From: Semisulcospira habei
Taxonomy: Eukaryota; Mollusca; Gastropoda; Semisulcospiridae
NCBI GenBank assembly: GCA_036245525.1
Contig: BTPG01000001.1
Coordinates: 220,648,320-220,712,319, forward strand
Length of the DNA: 64,000 nucleotides
Reading direction: 5' to 3'
Position numbers and translations under genes: made by a program
Notes under the pieces: generated by a model
Seen by the model: only the letters and a program-made list of their open reading frames with translations
What the model was told of the DNA's origin: nothing
Database searches by the model: none
In this document: positions 1-13,200 of the stretch, piece after piece
How the letters are laid out: each line of letters opens with the position of its first letter
Position numbering within the stretch: the first letter of the stretch is position 1

Positions 1-2446
1 TGATAGGCATTAGAGGGCACAACGCATAGTTTTGCCATAAGACAGTATTGTCCAAAGCCCCACTACACTGTCCGAGAAAAAGCTTGGAGGACTGTCCCGT
101 ACGCCATTTTCGGTCTCTTAACCTTAGACGGACGGCATAGGGCCATATAAAACAGTTATGAATGTGTTCTGGATGAATTTCTATATTCATAAATGATAGG
201 TATTAGAGGGCACAACGCATAGTTTTGCCATAAGACAGTATTGTCTGAAGCCCCCTTACACTGAGAAGCAGCTTGGAGGCCAGTTTCTACGCCATTTTTG
301 GTCTCTAAATGTATGATGGACGGCATAGCGCCATATAAAACCGATACAAATGTGTTCAAGAAGCGTTTCCATATTCATAAATGATAGGCATTAGAAGGCA
401 CAACGCATAGATTTGCCATAAGACAGTATTGTCTGAAGCCCCCTACAATGTTTGGGAAGCAGCTTAGAGGCCAGTCTTTACGCCATTTTTGGTCTCTTAA
501 CCTATGACGGACGGGATAAGGCCATACAAAAGAGTTATGAATGTGTTCCGGATGCATTTCTATATTCATAAATGATAGGCATTAGAGGGCACAACGCAAA
601 GTTTTGCCATAAGATAGTATTGTCTTAAGCCCCACAACACTGTCTGAGAACACCTTGGAGGCTAGTCCGAACGCCATTTTTGGTCTCTAAATCTATGACG
701 GACGGCATAGGGCCACATAAAACAGTTATGAATGTGTTTAGAAAGCATTTCTATATTTATAAATGATAGGCATTAGAGGGCACAGCGCATAGTTTTGCCA
801 TAAGACAGTATTGTCTGAAGCCCCCCGACACTGTCTGAGAAGCAGCTTGGAGGCCAGTTTGTACGCCATTTTTGGTCTCTAAATGTATGATGGACGGCAT
901 AGCGCCATATAAAACCAATACACATGTGTTCAGGAAGCATTTCCAAATTCATAAATGATAGGCATTAGAGGGCACAATACATAGTTTTGCCATAAGACAG
1001 TATTGTCTGAAGCCCCCATACACTGAGAAGCAGCTTGGAGACCAGTCTTTACGCCCATTTTTAGACTCTTAACCAATGCCGAACGGGATAAGGCCATATA
1101 AAACAGTTATGAATTTGTTCCGGATACATTTTTATATTCATAAATTATAGGCATTAGAGGGCACAATGCATAGTTTTGCCATAAGACAGTATTGTCTGAA
1201 GGCCTCCTTCCACTGCCTGAGAAGCAGCTTGGAGGCCAGTTCGTACGCCATGTTTGGTCTCTGAATCTATGACAGACGGCATAGGGCCATATAAAACAGT
1301 TATGAATGTGTTTAGAAAACATTTCTATATTTATAAATGATAGACATTAGAGGGCACAACGCATAGTTTTGCCATAAGACAGTATTGTCTGAAGCCCCCC
1401 TACACTTTCCGAGAAGCAGCTTGTAGGCCTGTCCGTACGCCATTTTTGGTCTCTTAACCTATGACGGACGGCATAGGGCCATATAAAACAGTTATGAATG
1501 TGTTCCGGATGCAATTCTAAATGATAGGCATTACAGGGCACAACTCATAGTTTTGCCATAAGACAGTATTGTCTGAAGCCCGCCTACACTGTCTGAAAAG
1601 CAGCTTGGAGGCCAGTTCGTACGCCATTTTTGGTCTCTAAATGTATGATGGACGGCATAACGCCATATAAAAACGATACAAATGTGTTCAATAAGCATTT
1701 CCATATTCATAAATGATAGGCATTAGAGGGAACAGCGCATAGTTTTGCCATAAGACAGTATTGTCTGAAGCCTCCCCTACACTGTTTGAGAAGCAGATTG
1801 GAGGCCAGTTCGTACGCCATTTTTGGTCTCTAAATGTATGATGGACGGCATAGCGCCAAATAAAACAGACACAAATGTGTTCAGGAAGCAGTTCTTATAT
1901 TCATAAATGATAGGCATTAGAGGGCACAACGCACAGTTTTGCCATAAGACAGTATTGTCTGAATCCCCCTACACTGTCTCAGAAGCAGCTTGGAGGCCAG
2001 TTTGTACGCCATTTTTGGTCTCTAAATGTATGATAGACGGCATATTGCCATATAAAACCGATACAGATGTGTTCAGAAAGCATTTCCATAGTTATAAATT
2101 ATAGGCATTAGAGGGCACTACACATAGTTTTGCCATAAGACAGTATTGTCTGAAGCACCCTTAAACTGTCTGAGAAGCTGCTTGGAGACCAGTCTTTACG
2201 CCATTTTTGGTCTCTTAACCTGTGACGGACGGCATAGGGCCATATAAAACAGTTATGAATGTGTTCCGGATGCATTTCTATATTCATAAATGATAGGCAT
2301 TAGAGGGCACAACGCATTGTTTTGCGATAAGACAGTATTGTCTTAAGCCCCCCCCCCCCCCCCCTAAACTGTCTGAGAAGAAGCTTGGAATCCAGTTTGT
2401 ACGCCATTTTTGGTCTCTAAATGTATGATGGACGGCATAGCGCCGG
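1..2446 (+). repeat. ~190-bp satellite array, forward orientation
   Basis: About 12-13 head-to-tail monomers of roughly 190 bp run off the left edge. Each starts near TGATAGGCATTAGAGGGCAC and passes through GCATAGTTTTGCCATAAGAC, a short dyad (AGACA-4 nt-TGTCT), a C-tract, AGAAGCAGCTTGGAGGCCAG and GACGGCATAGCGCCATATAA. Copies differ by scattered substitutions and small indels, so the array is old or weakly homogenised. Short open frames in it are monomer shadows with no coding signal. Arrays of this unit size in molluscs are sometimes the amplified core of Helitron-like (pearl/HINE) elements; that origin is only a possibility here. Confidence 0.95.
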
Positions 2447-3444
2447 AGGGACGAATCACGAAATTAAGGCGTCTGCTTCGTGCGACGTCATCTTCGTAAA
2501 TGATCGGTAAAAATCTTCGTTTTAACTACTTCCGGTGACAACACTCGTTGTCCAACTAGTATGTTGTCAGTAAAAGAATTTAATTTGTGTTTTGGATGGT
2601 AGTTGTCGATCTTAGACTTTTTGAACAGACAAGACATGATGATTAGTCATGGTGATAATAGTGTAATATATCTTAGTCATATAATATCAATACTGTTATA
2701 TATTTTATGTATGTATGTGATCTCGAATTGCTGCGGATTACCTCACATTCTAGATTTGGTAGCCTGACGGACTACCTCAAATTATGACCAGTTATCTATT
2801 ATATGACCAGTCATCTATTATTGTTTTCGCCGATTTGTAAGGCATGACGAACACAAGCGTCGTCTACTTCTCGAAATTATCACCATTTTATTTATAGTCA
2901 TGTGACTATGTGATAACTTTCACGACTTTCTGCTAGCAGACGACAGGACTCTTATGTTGTTTTGATTTTTGTGATGGCTCACTGTATTGTTTTAGAAAGC
3001 GATCCTTAAGAAAAGAAGAAGAAAACAACAACAGATGAAGCGAAATTTTTTTTTTAAACGATTACGTTTTGCAAAAGATTTTAAGCAATGGTGTATAAAT
3101 AATAAATGTTCATTTAATTTACAGTGATACTTTTCTTATGCTTTTTACCATATGCAGTTAGAAGGTAGGCCTATCTAACGCTGTGTTAAGTAATGTTTTT
3201 GTGAGAAATATAAACTTTTTTTTATTTTAAGAAAACTTATAGAAAAAATACAATTACAATACTAAATGTGTTATTTCATTAAATGTTTTTTTCCTTCATT
3301 TTTTCACTAACATTGTACAAGCATTCTGATTTTTGGTGATTAGTAAGCGGACTAGTTAAGATTCTTGCACACTAATTCATTTTTTTTTCTTAAGCTAGTC
3401 CGCCAGATGACCTCAGAAAAAAAAAAGATTTGGCCACCCCTGTA

Positions 3445-3504
<60 letters not shown>

Positions 3505-3505
3505 T

Positions 3506-3549
<44 letters not shown>

Positions 3550-4251
3550 CGCTGTGCATGTGTGTGCAGTCAGAACAAGAAATCAGTCATTCTCAGGAAA
3601 TGCCTGTAGACAAATTCAGCTATTTCTGGGAAATGCCCGGTTTAGGACAATTTTCAATTATTTACGGAATGAGTGATGTATTTCGATTCAGAGAATTGAA
3701 TTTAACAACTTACAGATCTTTCCGTCTATATAATTTCTAAGTGCAATTATTTACAAAAAGAGTGGTATTCATTTATCTGTAACATAAGGTGATTTATTTT
3801 GCACCAATTTAATAAATTCTTTTAATAGTGTTCTACATTTCAGTGTTTTAGGGTTGACATCTTTGTCCATGTCTTGTGTGTTATTTATCTGTGTTGCAAA
3901 TCGAGTAATACTTGTTGACGCTGAAATCAGTGTTTTCCATACATGTAAGCATAGTCAGAAAACAAAAAGCAACCACTAAGACAAATCTGAAATAAATTTG
4001 CCAGCTATTTATTATTCATTTTTCATTGCTTACAAAAATTATATTATCTAAAAAGATGAATTATGAGAACACTTTACAGCATAATATTTTAGCTGGAAAC
4101 TCAATATGATGGTACATGTTGCATTTTCCCCAGCTGCAGTGCTTCGTCGGCATTTTCGACGGTCAGTGCCATGTCACCGGAAGTAGGCATTTGCGCTCGG
4201 AAATCTATTTTTAGAATTCTTTTTCGCGGGCAAGGGTCGTGATTCGACCCT
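2447..4251. mobile_element. Non-autonomous DNA transposon inserted in a satellite monomer
   Basis: The satellite motif GCGCCATATAAAAC is interrupted after GCGCC (2444) and resumes at ATATAAAAC (4252). The 1.8-kb insert has 15-bp terminal inverted repeats with one mismatch: AGGGACGAATCACGA at 2447-2461 and, reverse-complemented, AGGGTCGAATCACGA at 4237-4251. A second inverted pair, CTACTTCCGGTGACA, lies at 2526-2540 and, inverted, at 4172-4186. The interior is AT-rich, holds a long GT microsatellite and has no transposase frame. No clear target-site duplication is visible. The superfamily is not recognised. Confidence 0.75.
3449..3546. repeat. (GT)n microsatellite
   Basis: About 49 GT dinucleotides with a short GGTGTGGG interruption, inside the DNA transposon. 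The Cys-Val open frames here are an artefact of the repeat. Confidence 0.97.
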
Positions 4252-7200
4252 ATATAAAACCGATACAGATGTGTTCAGGAAGCATTTCCATATTCATAAA
4301 TGATAGACATTAGAGGGCACAACGCATAATTTTGCCATCAAGGCAGTATTGTCTGAAGCCCCTCTACACTGGCATTCAGACTGACCTCCAAGCTGCTTCT
4401 CAGACAGTGTAAGGGGCCGTCCGTCATAGGTTAAGAGACCAAAAATGGCGTACGGACTGGCCTCCAAGCTGCTTCTCGGACAGTGTAGGGGGGGGGGGGG
4501 GGGTTCAGACAAAACCGTCTTATGGCAAAACTATGCGTTGTGCCCTCTAGTGCCTATCATTTATAAATATGGAAATGCTTTCTAAACACATTCATAACTG
4601 TTTTATGTGGCCCTATGCCGTCCGTCATACATTTAGAGACCAAAAATGGCGTACAGACTGACCTCCAAGCTGATTCTCAGTGTAGGGGGCTTCAGACAAT
4701 ACTGTCTTATGGCAAATCTATGCATTGTGCCCTCTAATGCCTATCATTAATAAATATGGAAATGATTTCTAAACACATTCATAACTGTTTTATGTGGCCC
4801 TATGCCGTACGTCATACATTTAAAGAGCAAATATGGCGCAAAGACTGGCCTCCAAACTGCTTCTCAGACAGTGTAGGGGGGCTTCAGACAATACTGTCTT
4901 ATGGCAAAACTATGCGTTGTGCCCTCTAATGCCTCTCATTTATGAATATGGTAATGCTTTCTAAACACATTTGTATCGGTTTAATAGGGCGCTATGCCGT
5001 CCATCTTACATTTAGAGACCACAAAAGGCGTACAAACTGGCCTCCATGCTGCTTCTCAGACAGTGTAGGGGGCCGCTTCAGACAATACTGTCCTATGGCT
5101 AAACTATGCGTTGTGCCCTCTAGTGCCGATCATTTATAAATATGGAAATGCTTTCTAAACACATTTATAACTGTTTTATGTGGCCCTATGCCGTCTGTCA
5201 TACATTTAGGGACCAAAAATGGCTTAAAGACTGGCCTGTAAGCTGCTTCTCAGACAGTGTAGGGGGATTCAGACAATACTGTCTTATGGCAAAACTATGC
5301 GTTGTGCCCTCTAATGCCTATCATTTATAAATATGGAAATGCTTCCTGAACACATTTGTATGGGTTTAATACGGCGCTATGCCGTCCATCTTACATTTAG
5401 AGACCATAAATGGCGTAAAGACTGGCCTCCCAGCTGCTTCTTAAACAGTGTAGGAAGGCTTCAGACAATACTGTCTTATGGCAAAACTATGCGTTGTGCC
5501 CTCTAATGCCTATCATTTATGAATATGGAAATGCTTCCTGAACATATTTGTTTCGGTTTTCTATGGCGCTATGCCGTGAGTCATAGGTTAAGAAACCGAA
5601 AATGGCGTACGGACTGGCCTCCAAGCTGCTTCTCGGACAGTGTAAGGGGGCTTCAGACAATACTGTCTTATGGCAAAACAATGCGTTGTGCTCTCTAATG
5701 CCTATCATTTATAAATATAAAAATGCTTTCTAAACACATTCAAAACTGTTTTATGTGGCCCTATGCCGTCCGTTATACATTTAGAGACCAAAAATGGCGT
5801 ACAGACTGGCCTCCAAGCTGCTTCTGAGACAGTGTATGGGGCTTCAGTCAATACTGTCTTATAGCAAAACTAAGCGTTTTGCCCTCTAATGCCTATCATT
5901 TATGAATATGGAAATGCTTCTTTAACACATTTGTCTCGGTTTAATATGGCGCTAAACCGTCCATCTTCCATTTAGAGACCAACATTGGCGTACAAACTGG
6001 CCTCCAAGCTGCTTCTCAGACAGTGTAGTGGGGCTTCAGACAATACTGTCTTATGGCAAAACTATGCGTTGTGCCTTCTAATGCATATTATTTATGAATA
6101 TAGAAATGCATCCTGAACACATTCATAACTGTTGTATATGGCCTTATGCCGTCCGTCATAGGTTTAGAGACTAAAAAACGCGTAAAGACTGTCCTCCAAG
6201 CTGCTTCTCAGACACATTTGTATCGGTTTTATATGGCGCTATGCCGTCCGTCCGCGGCATAGGTTAAGAGACCAAAAATGGCGTACGGACTGGCCTCACC
6301 AAGCTGCTTCTCGGACAGTGTAGGGGGGGGGGGGGGTTCAGACAATACCGTCTTATGGCAAAACTATGCGTTGTGCCCTCTAATGTCTATCGTTTATAAA
6401 TATGGAAATGCTTTCTAAACACATTCATAACTGTTTTATGTGGCCCTATGCCGTCTGTCATACATTTGGAGACCAAAAATGGCGTACAGACTGACCTCCA
6501 AGCTGCTTCTCAGTGTAGGGGGCTTCAGACAATACTGTCTTATGGCAAAACTATGCGTTGTGCCCTCTAATGCCTATCATTAATAAATATGGAAATGATT
6601 TCTAAACACATTCATAACTGTTTTATGTGGCCCTATGCCGTCCGTCATACATTTAGAGACCAGAAATGGCCTAAAGACTGGCCTCCAACCTGCTTCTCAG
6701 ACAGTGTAGGGGGGCTTCAGACAATACTGTCTTATGGCAAAACTATGCGTTGTGCCCTCTATTGCCTATCATTTATGAATTTGGAAATGCTTCCTGAACA
6801 CATCTGTAACGGTTTTCTATGGCGCTATGCCGTTCGTCATAGGTTAAGAGACCAAAAATGGCGTACTGACTGGCCTCCTAGCTGCTTCTAAGACAGTGTA
6901 GAGGGGCTTCAGACAATACTGTCTTATGGCAAAACTATGCGTTGTGCCCTCTAATGTCTATCATTTATGAATATGGAAATGCTTCCTGAACACATCTGTA
7001 TCGGTTTTATATGGCCCTGTGCCGTCCGTCATAGGTTAAGAGACCACAAATGGCGTAAGGACTGGCCTCCACGATCCTTCTCAAACAGTGTCGGGGGGCT
7101 TCAGACAATACTGTCTTATGGCAAAACTATGCGTTGTGCCCTCTAATGCCTATCGTTTATAAACACATTCATAACTGTTTTATGTGGCTTTATACCGTCC

Positions 7201-9545
7201 GTCATACATTTAGAGACCAAAAATGGCTTAAAGACTGGCCTCCAAGCAGCTTCTAAGACAATGTAGGGGGGCTTCAGACAATACTGTCTTATGGCAAAAC
7301 TATGCGTTGTGCCCTCTAATGCCTATCATTTATAAATATGGAAATGCTTTCTAAACACATTCATAACTGTTTTATGTGGCCCTATGCCGTCCGTCATACA
7401 TTTAGAGACCAAAAATGGCGTACAGACTGACCTCCAAGCTGCTTCTTAGACAGTGTAGGGGGCTTCAGACAATACTGTCTTATGGCAAAACTATGCGTTG
7501 TGCCCTCTAATGCCTATCATTTATAAATATGGAAATGCTTTCTAAACACATTCATAACTGTTTTATGTGGCCCTATGCCGTCCGTCATACATTTAGAGAC
7601 CAACAATGGTGTACAAACTGGCCTCCAAGCTGCTTCTAAGACAGTGTAGGGGGGCTTCAGACAATACTGTCTTATGGCAAAACTATGCGTTGTGCCCTCT
7701 ACTGCCTATCATTTATGAATATAGAAATGCATCCGAAACACATCTGTATCAGTTTTATATGGCCCTGTGCCGTCCGTCATAGGTTAAGAGACCAAAAATG
7801 GCGTAAGGACTGACCTCCAAGGTCCTTCTCAGACAGTGTCGGGGGGCTTCAGACAATACTGTCTTATGGGAAAACTATGCGTTGTGCCCTCTAATGCCTA
7901 TCATTTATAAATATGGAAATGCTTTCTAAACACATTCATAACTGTTTTATGTGGCCCTGTGCTGTCCGTCATACATTTAGAGACCACAAATGGCGTAAAG
8001 ACTGGCCTCCAAGCTGCTTCTCAGACAGTGTAGGGGGGGGGGGGGCTTCAGACAATACTGTCTTATGGCAAAACTATGCCTTGTGCCTTCTAATGCCTAT
8101 CATTTATGAATATGGAAATGCTTCCTAAAGACAGATGTATCTGTTGTATATGGCCCTATGCCGTCCATCATAGGTTTATAGACCAAAAATGGCGTACATA
8201 CTGGCCTCCAAGGTGCTTCTCAGACAGTGTAGGGGGGGGGGGGGGGATCTTCAGACAATACTGTTTAATGGCAAAACTATGCGTTGTGCCCTCTAATGGT
8301 TATCATTTATGAATATGTAAATGCTTTTCTAATCACATTTTATAACTATTTTATATGGCCTTATGCCGTCCGTCATAGTTTAAGAGACCAAAAATGTCGT
8401 AAAGATTGGCTTCAAATCGGATTCTCAGACAGTGTAGGGTGCTGCAGCAAATACAGTCTGATGGGAAAACGATGCGTTGTGCCCTCTAATGCCCATCTTT
8501 TTTAAATATAGAAATGCATCCGGAACACATTCATATCTGTTTTGTATGGCCCTATGCCGTCCATCATAGTTTTAGAGACCAAAAATGTAGTAAAGACTGT
8601 CCACCAAGCGGCCTCTCCGACAGTGTGTTGGGGGGACTTCAGCTGTTTCCGTCTTATGGTAAAACTATGTGTTGTGTCCTCTAGTGCCTACCATTTATGA
8701 ATATGGAAATGCTTCCTGTACACATTCGTAACTGTTTTTTTTTTTTTTTTTTTTTTGTGGCTCTGTGCCGTCCATGATAGTTTAAGAGACCAAATTTTTT
8801 CCACGTACTCAGGAAGTATTGGCCGCCTTGCAGCTTCTCAGTGTAGGCGTGCTTCAGCCAGTACTGTGTGATGGTAAAACGATGCATTGTGCCCTCTAAT
8901 CCCTGTCATTTTTTTAATATGGACATGCTTCCTGAACACATTAATAACTGTTTTGTATGGCCCTATGCCGTCCATCATAGTTCAAGTTAAAAGAAGACTG
9001 GCCGCCAAGCGGATTAGCAGTCAGTGTAGGGTACTTCGGCCAATACCGTCTTATGGCAAAACTATGCGTTCTGCCCTCTAATGGGTATCATTTATAAATT
9101 TGGAAATGCTTCCTGAACACATTCGTAACTGTTTTATGTGGCCCTGATCCGTTCATCATATTTTAAGAGACCAAAAATGTTCCCCACGTACTAAGGACGT
9201 TTTGGCCGCCTTTCGGCTTCTCAGTGTAGGGGTGCTTCAGCCAATACTGTGTGATGGTAAAACGATGCGTTGTGCCCTCTAATCCCTATCAATTTTGAAT
9301 ATGGAAATGCTTCCTCAACACATTCATAACTGTTTTATATTTCCCTATGCCGTCCATCATAACTTTCAGTAAAAGTTCAAAAATGTTTTAAAGACTGGCC
9401 GTCAAGCGGATTAGCAGACAGTGAAGGGTACTTCAGCCAATACCGTCTTATGGCAAAACTATGCGTTGTGCCCTCTAATGCCTATCATTTATAAATATGG
9501 AAATGCTTCCTAAACAAATTTGTAACTGTTTTATATGGCCCTATG
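4252..9545 (-). repeat. ~190-bp satellite array, mostly inverted orientation
   Basis: The first ~120 bp (to about 4371) continue the forward monomer broken by the transposon. The same repeat then runs in reverse complement to about 9545, roughly 27 monomers. Recurrent landmarks are CTTATGGCAAAACTATGCGT, GTGCCCTCTAATGCCTATCA and GACCAAAAATGGCG. Poly-G tracts of variable length (for example near 4490, 6325, 8035 and 8230) mark one position of the monomer. Divergence rises toward the right end (8300-9545), as expected at an array edge. Rearranged partial monomers occur near 4378-4420 and 6200-6260. Confidence 0.93.
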
Positions 9546-9759
9546 TCGTCCATCACTTTTATCGGTGTCCCGGGATTACGTCCCTTGGCGAATTGCCTTT
9601 TTTTTTTTTTTTTTTGTATTTTGTCATCATCGGTATATCATACTGTGGCTGTTAAGATTATTGGCTGCTCTCTGCTGGCTGATAAGATATGTGGCTGCCC
9701 TCTGCTGGTCCATTATGGAAGTTTCTAATTACGACGTGCTATATGATCAGTTCTCTATT

Positions 9760-9794
<35 letters not shown>

Positions 9795-9879
9795 GTTTTT
9801 TTAACCGTGTTTAAAAATAAAATAACTAAGATAAGCGTATCTGTAGGACGACCAGCCAAGAATGCGTTAAAACTAAAAG
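9546..9879. other. Non-coding spacer between satellite and gene
   Basis: No gene or recognisable element is seen. There is a T-tract at about 9599-9615 and a short (GT)n tract at about 9762-9793. Confidence 0.6.
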
Positions 9880-10072
9880 TAAACACTAAAACTACGTGAT
9901 ACAGACTGACTTCGCGGATTTTCTTATGACGTTGCGGTCACGTGATGAGAAATCCCCTCACGAACAGGAAGCTCACGCACATTGCCGTCTGCTACCGAAG
10001 GTCCGTCGAGAGAGTGTGAGTGCGGAAATTGTCAGCGCATTTTTCAGTACTTTGTCTTTCACTTCTTTGGCA
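9880..10072 (+). promoter_or_regulatory. Putative promoter/5' UTR of the EFHD-like gene
   Basis: Sequence directly upstream of the start codon contains a palindromic E-box with flanks, TCACGTGA, at 9938-9945 and a CRE-like TGACGT at 9927-9932. It is richer in CpG than its surroundings, and no TATA box is evident. The start context GGCAATGG agrees with a eukaryotic initiation site. Promoter function is inferred from position; the transcription start is not visible. Confidence 0.45.
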
Positions 10073-10236
10073 ATGGCGGACGACGAACTTTCCCAAAAGC
10101 TCAACCGACGAAACCTTATCAACGAAGGCGAGGAAGGAGCAGCGACTTTGCCGAGCAGTAATGTTTTCAACCCGTACACGGAATTCAAAGAGTTTAGCCG
10201 GAAGCAGATTCAAGACTTTCAAAAGACATTCAACAA
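10073..10236 (+). CDS. EFHD2: EFHD exon 1 (residues 1-54)
   Basis: It starts at the ATG of [15 protein letters not shown], which matches the known N-terminal style of swiprosins (M-x-D-E-L-x-x-K-L-x-R-R). The upstream in-frame ATG at 9896 gives no family-like sequence. The exon ends at donor CAA|GTGAGT and leaves two bases of a Lys codon, completed by the first base of exon 2. Confidence 0.95.
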
Positions 10237-13200
10237 GTGAGTTCTTTTTGCTTTTGCTCATCAAGTTATCTATGCAATTAATATGTATTGTGTTTGTAGC
10301 TTTAATATGCTGTGTAGGAAGTTTATCCGTTTTTCTTGTTCTTGGAGAATTGGATCAAGTCGATTACGCACGTTATATCAGATTATTCCCCTTGGTTACT
10401 GTCTTCCAAGGGGGAGGGGAGGGGGGACCATGGGTGTGTGACGGCCACGGAACACCGTGCCGTTTCCGTACTGTCCAGTCTCTTAGCCATAGTCAGTCCC
10501 AGGCAAGCCCTAATATTTCAATCCCCTAAAAAACACTACCGCCCACCAGCTGCACATTTGCCATGCACAAAATAACCAAAAAAAACAGCACAATGACAGT
10601 CTCATTTCTTGGCTATGAACCTGTTTCCTTACCAACCCCACACCCAAGCACAACTGAAATCAGCGTGCCCCTCAAAACACCACTACGTCAACGGCAACTC
10701 AACATAGGCCCACAATTGTCCACTGGATAAGCTCAGGATGATATGCCGGAATCAAAGCACCAAACATGTCTCCTCTCATCTAACCAGACATTTCCAGCAA
10801 ATTCCAACATTCAGCCCTACTACAAAGTTAAAAACAAGGCAAAAATTATTTTTAAAAACACCGGTCATCTTACTGCCTGAACTGCCCAGTATATAACATG
10901 ACCTGTAAGAGAAACACTCCCACCTGAACACCATTCAATCTGCCATCAGTGCAACCCTTAGACACTAGCTAAGTCATACTCAAAGTGACACCATTGAATG
11001 TTACTGCATCTTTATGTTATGGCCCATTATGTGAAGCACGTTGTTGTGGCGTTCACTGTGCTGTTGATGTTTTGGATCATGCATATCTGATGCCATGAAA
11101 AACAGACTAGATATGGTCAGAATGCCTCCAAAATTGGCATTTGCATCAAGTAATATATCTGATCTTCAGAAATGTTGCATTTGAGACACAGGCACATTAA
11201 AGTTATTTTTCCACTACCCACCCACCTACTTTTTCTGTTTTTCCAAGTTTACACACACATGCAATACAGTCAAACTGACTTCTGGTGCACTGGACAACTG
11301 AAAAAGGTTACCATGACACTGACATTGATGAAAAATGAGCTTTCAGACCCAAGGCCATTTCCTTGTGTATCTCAGGGCAGCCAAAAAAACAATGACCTGG
11401 TGACAACAAGCAGGAAGAGGCCTGTAATCAGCTGTCATGTTCTATGCTGCTTGCAATCTTTTCCACGGTCAAAAGGGGTCATGAAACAGCTATGCAATTT
11501 TAAACATTAAGTCTACTGAACTAACCCACAGACAAAAGACTACACAAAACAGCCAAAACTATGCTACGCGGGACACACCACATACCCAAACAAGTGTCTG
11601 GAGTGCTTATTTAGGAGGTAGCAGGGGAAAATGGTTGTACAGTTCATTTTTATATAAAACACACTTGTCAGAGTCTTAAAAGACCTCAACTCATGCTGCA
11701 AATGCAGCAGGTATGTGTGTGCCAAACCTGTGTTTACTCCTTTAAAAGCCTGTACTGGTGGCTGCAACTGCTGGTCCCATAACAATGCACCCAAATGAGC
11801 TTTACGCAGTGTAATAGTGCTTGTGTTTGGCTCAGAATAGACACCAGAGACATCCTTAATGACATTTACAGCAGAATGACACCTCAGATGCAGCCAGTGT
11901 AGCTGGATCATGCAATATAACTTCTGCATGTCATACTATTTTGGCGGCTTATTTCACTCTGAGGTCAGCTGTCTGATGAAATGAACATGCTGACACTGTT
12001 TCATTGTAGTTTTGATCTTAACCTTTAACTTTAAGCCCCCCATCCCCCCACCTCCACCCCCTACCCCACCCCACAACTTCAATTTATAACTCAAAGAGTG
12101 CATTTTTTTTAAACGCATACAAACTGAACGCCCCAAGCCCCACTCCTTTCAAGGTCAAGGGTCAGACCCACGACTACCTGTAAGAAAAAAAATAAATGAA
12201 CAAACACACTACCCATAGCTCACAGTGCAGGTAAACAGGGTGTTGCGACACAAAACATGCAAAAATGCCTATAAAACTGCAATCGCAGCGATTTTTGGGC
12301 AAAATTGAAATTTTTCATGATTTTCTCAGTTTTCCAACTGCAAAAGTCCAAACTCAATGATATGGTTACATTAAACCAGCTTCTGATCTATTTCAATCCC
12401 CTAAAAAACACTACCGCCCACCAGCTGCACATTTGCCCTGCACAAAATAACAAAAAAAAACAGCACATTGACAGTTTCATTTCTTGGCTATGAACCTGAT
12501 TCCTTACCAACACCACACCCAAGCACAGCTGAAATCTGCGTGCCCCTAAAATCACTACATCAACAGCAACTCAACATAGGCCCACAATTGTCCACTGGAT
12601 AAACTCAGGATGGTATGAATCAAAGCACCAAACATGTCTCCTCTCATCTAACCAGACATTTCCAGCAAATTCCAACATTCAGCCCTACTACAAATTTTCA
12701 AACAAGGCAAAAATTATTTTTAAGAACACCGGTCCTCTTACTGCCTAAACTGCCCAATTTAAATTTATAACATGACCTGTGCGTTTCACTTTAAAATCAG
12801 CACCTGCATTTACTTCTTCTTTTTTGAAACTAGCCATTCCTAATCTGGTAATCATCATCATTATTTTGTTTTGTGCAACAACACCTAGCAAACGATTGAT
12901 AACGGAAAAGGATTTGTCAAACATACTGGTAATCACGTATCTCACTATCTGATTCACTTCCTTTGTGCAAGGCATGAGTAATTATAAAGTTACTTATGGA
13001 ACTCCATCCATGTGCTGTGTGTAGTCACCAGTGACAAATTGTTAAACAAAAGGGATTAGTTTGCTGAACTCAGATTGTGTATAAATTTGTATAGGTATAG
13101 TGACTCGACTGCTGTATATCTTTTGTCTCTTGTTTATTAATTATGTGAAGTGATTGATAAATCCAAAGACTTAAGGTTTACTTTGTGTTGGGAATTATAT

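Noticed and set aside
1..9545. CRISPR-like array
   Set aside because: The ~190-bp units are continuous monomers with no short-repeat/unique-spacer structure, in a eukaryotic context.
9896..10072. N-terminal extension of the EFHD protein from an upstream in-frame ATG
   Set aside because: The 59 extra residues do not resemble the family, and the Met at 10073 starts the conserved N-terminal motif in a better context.
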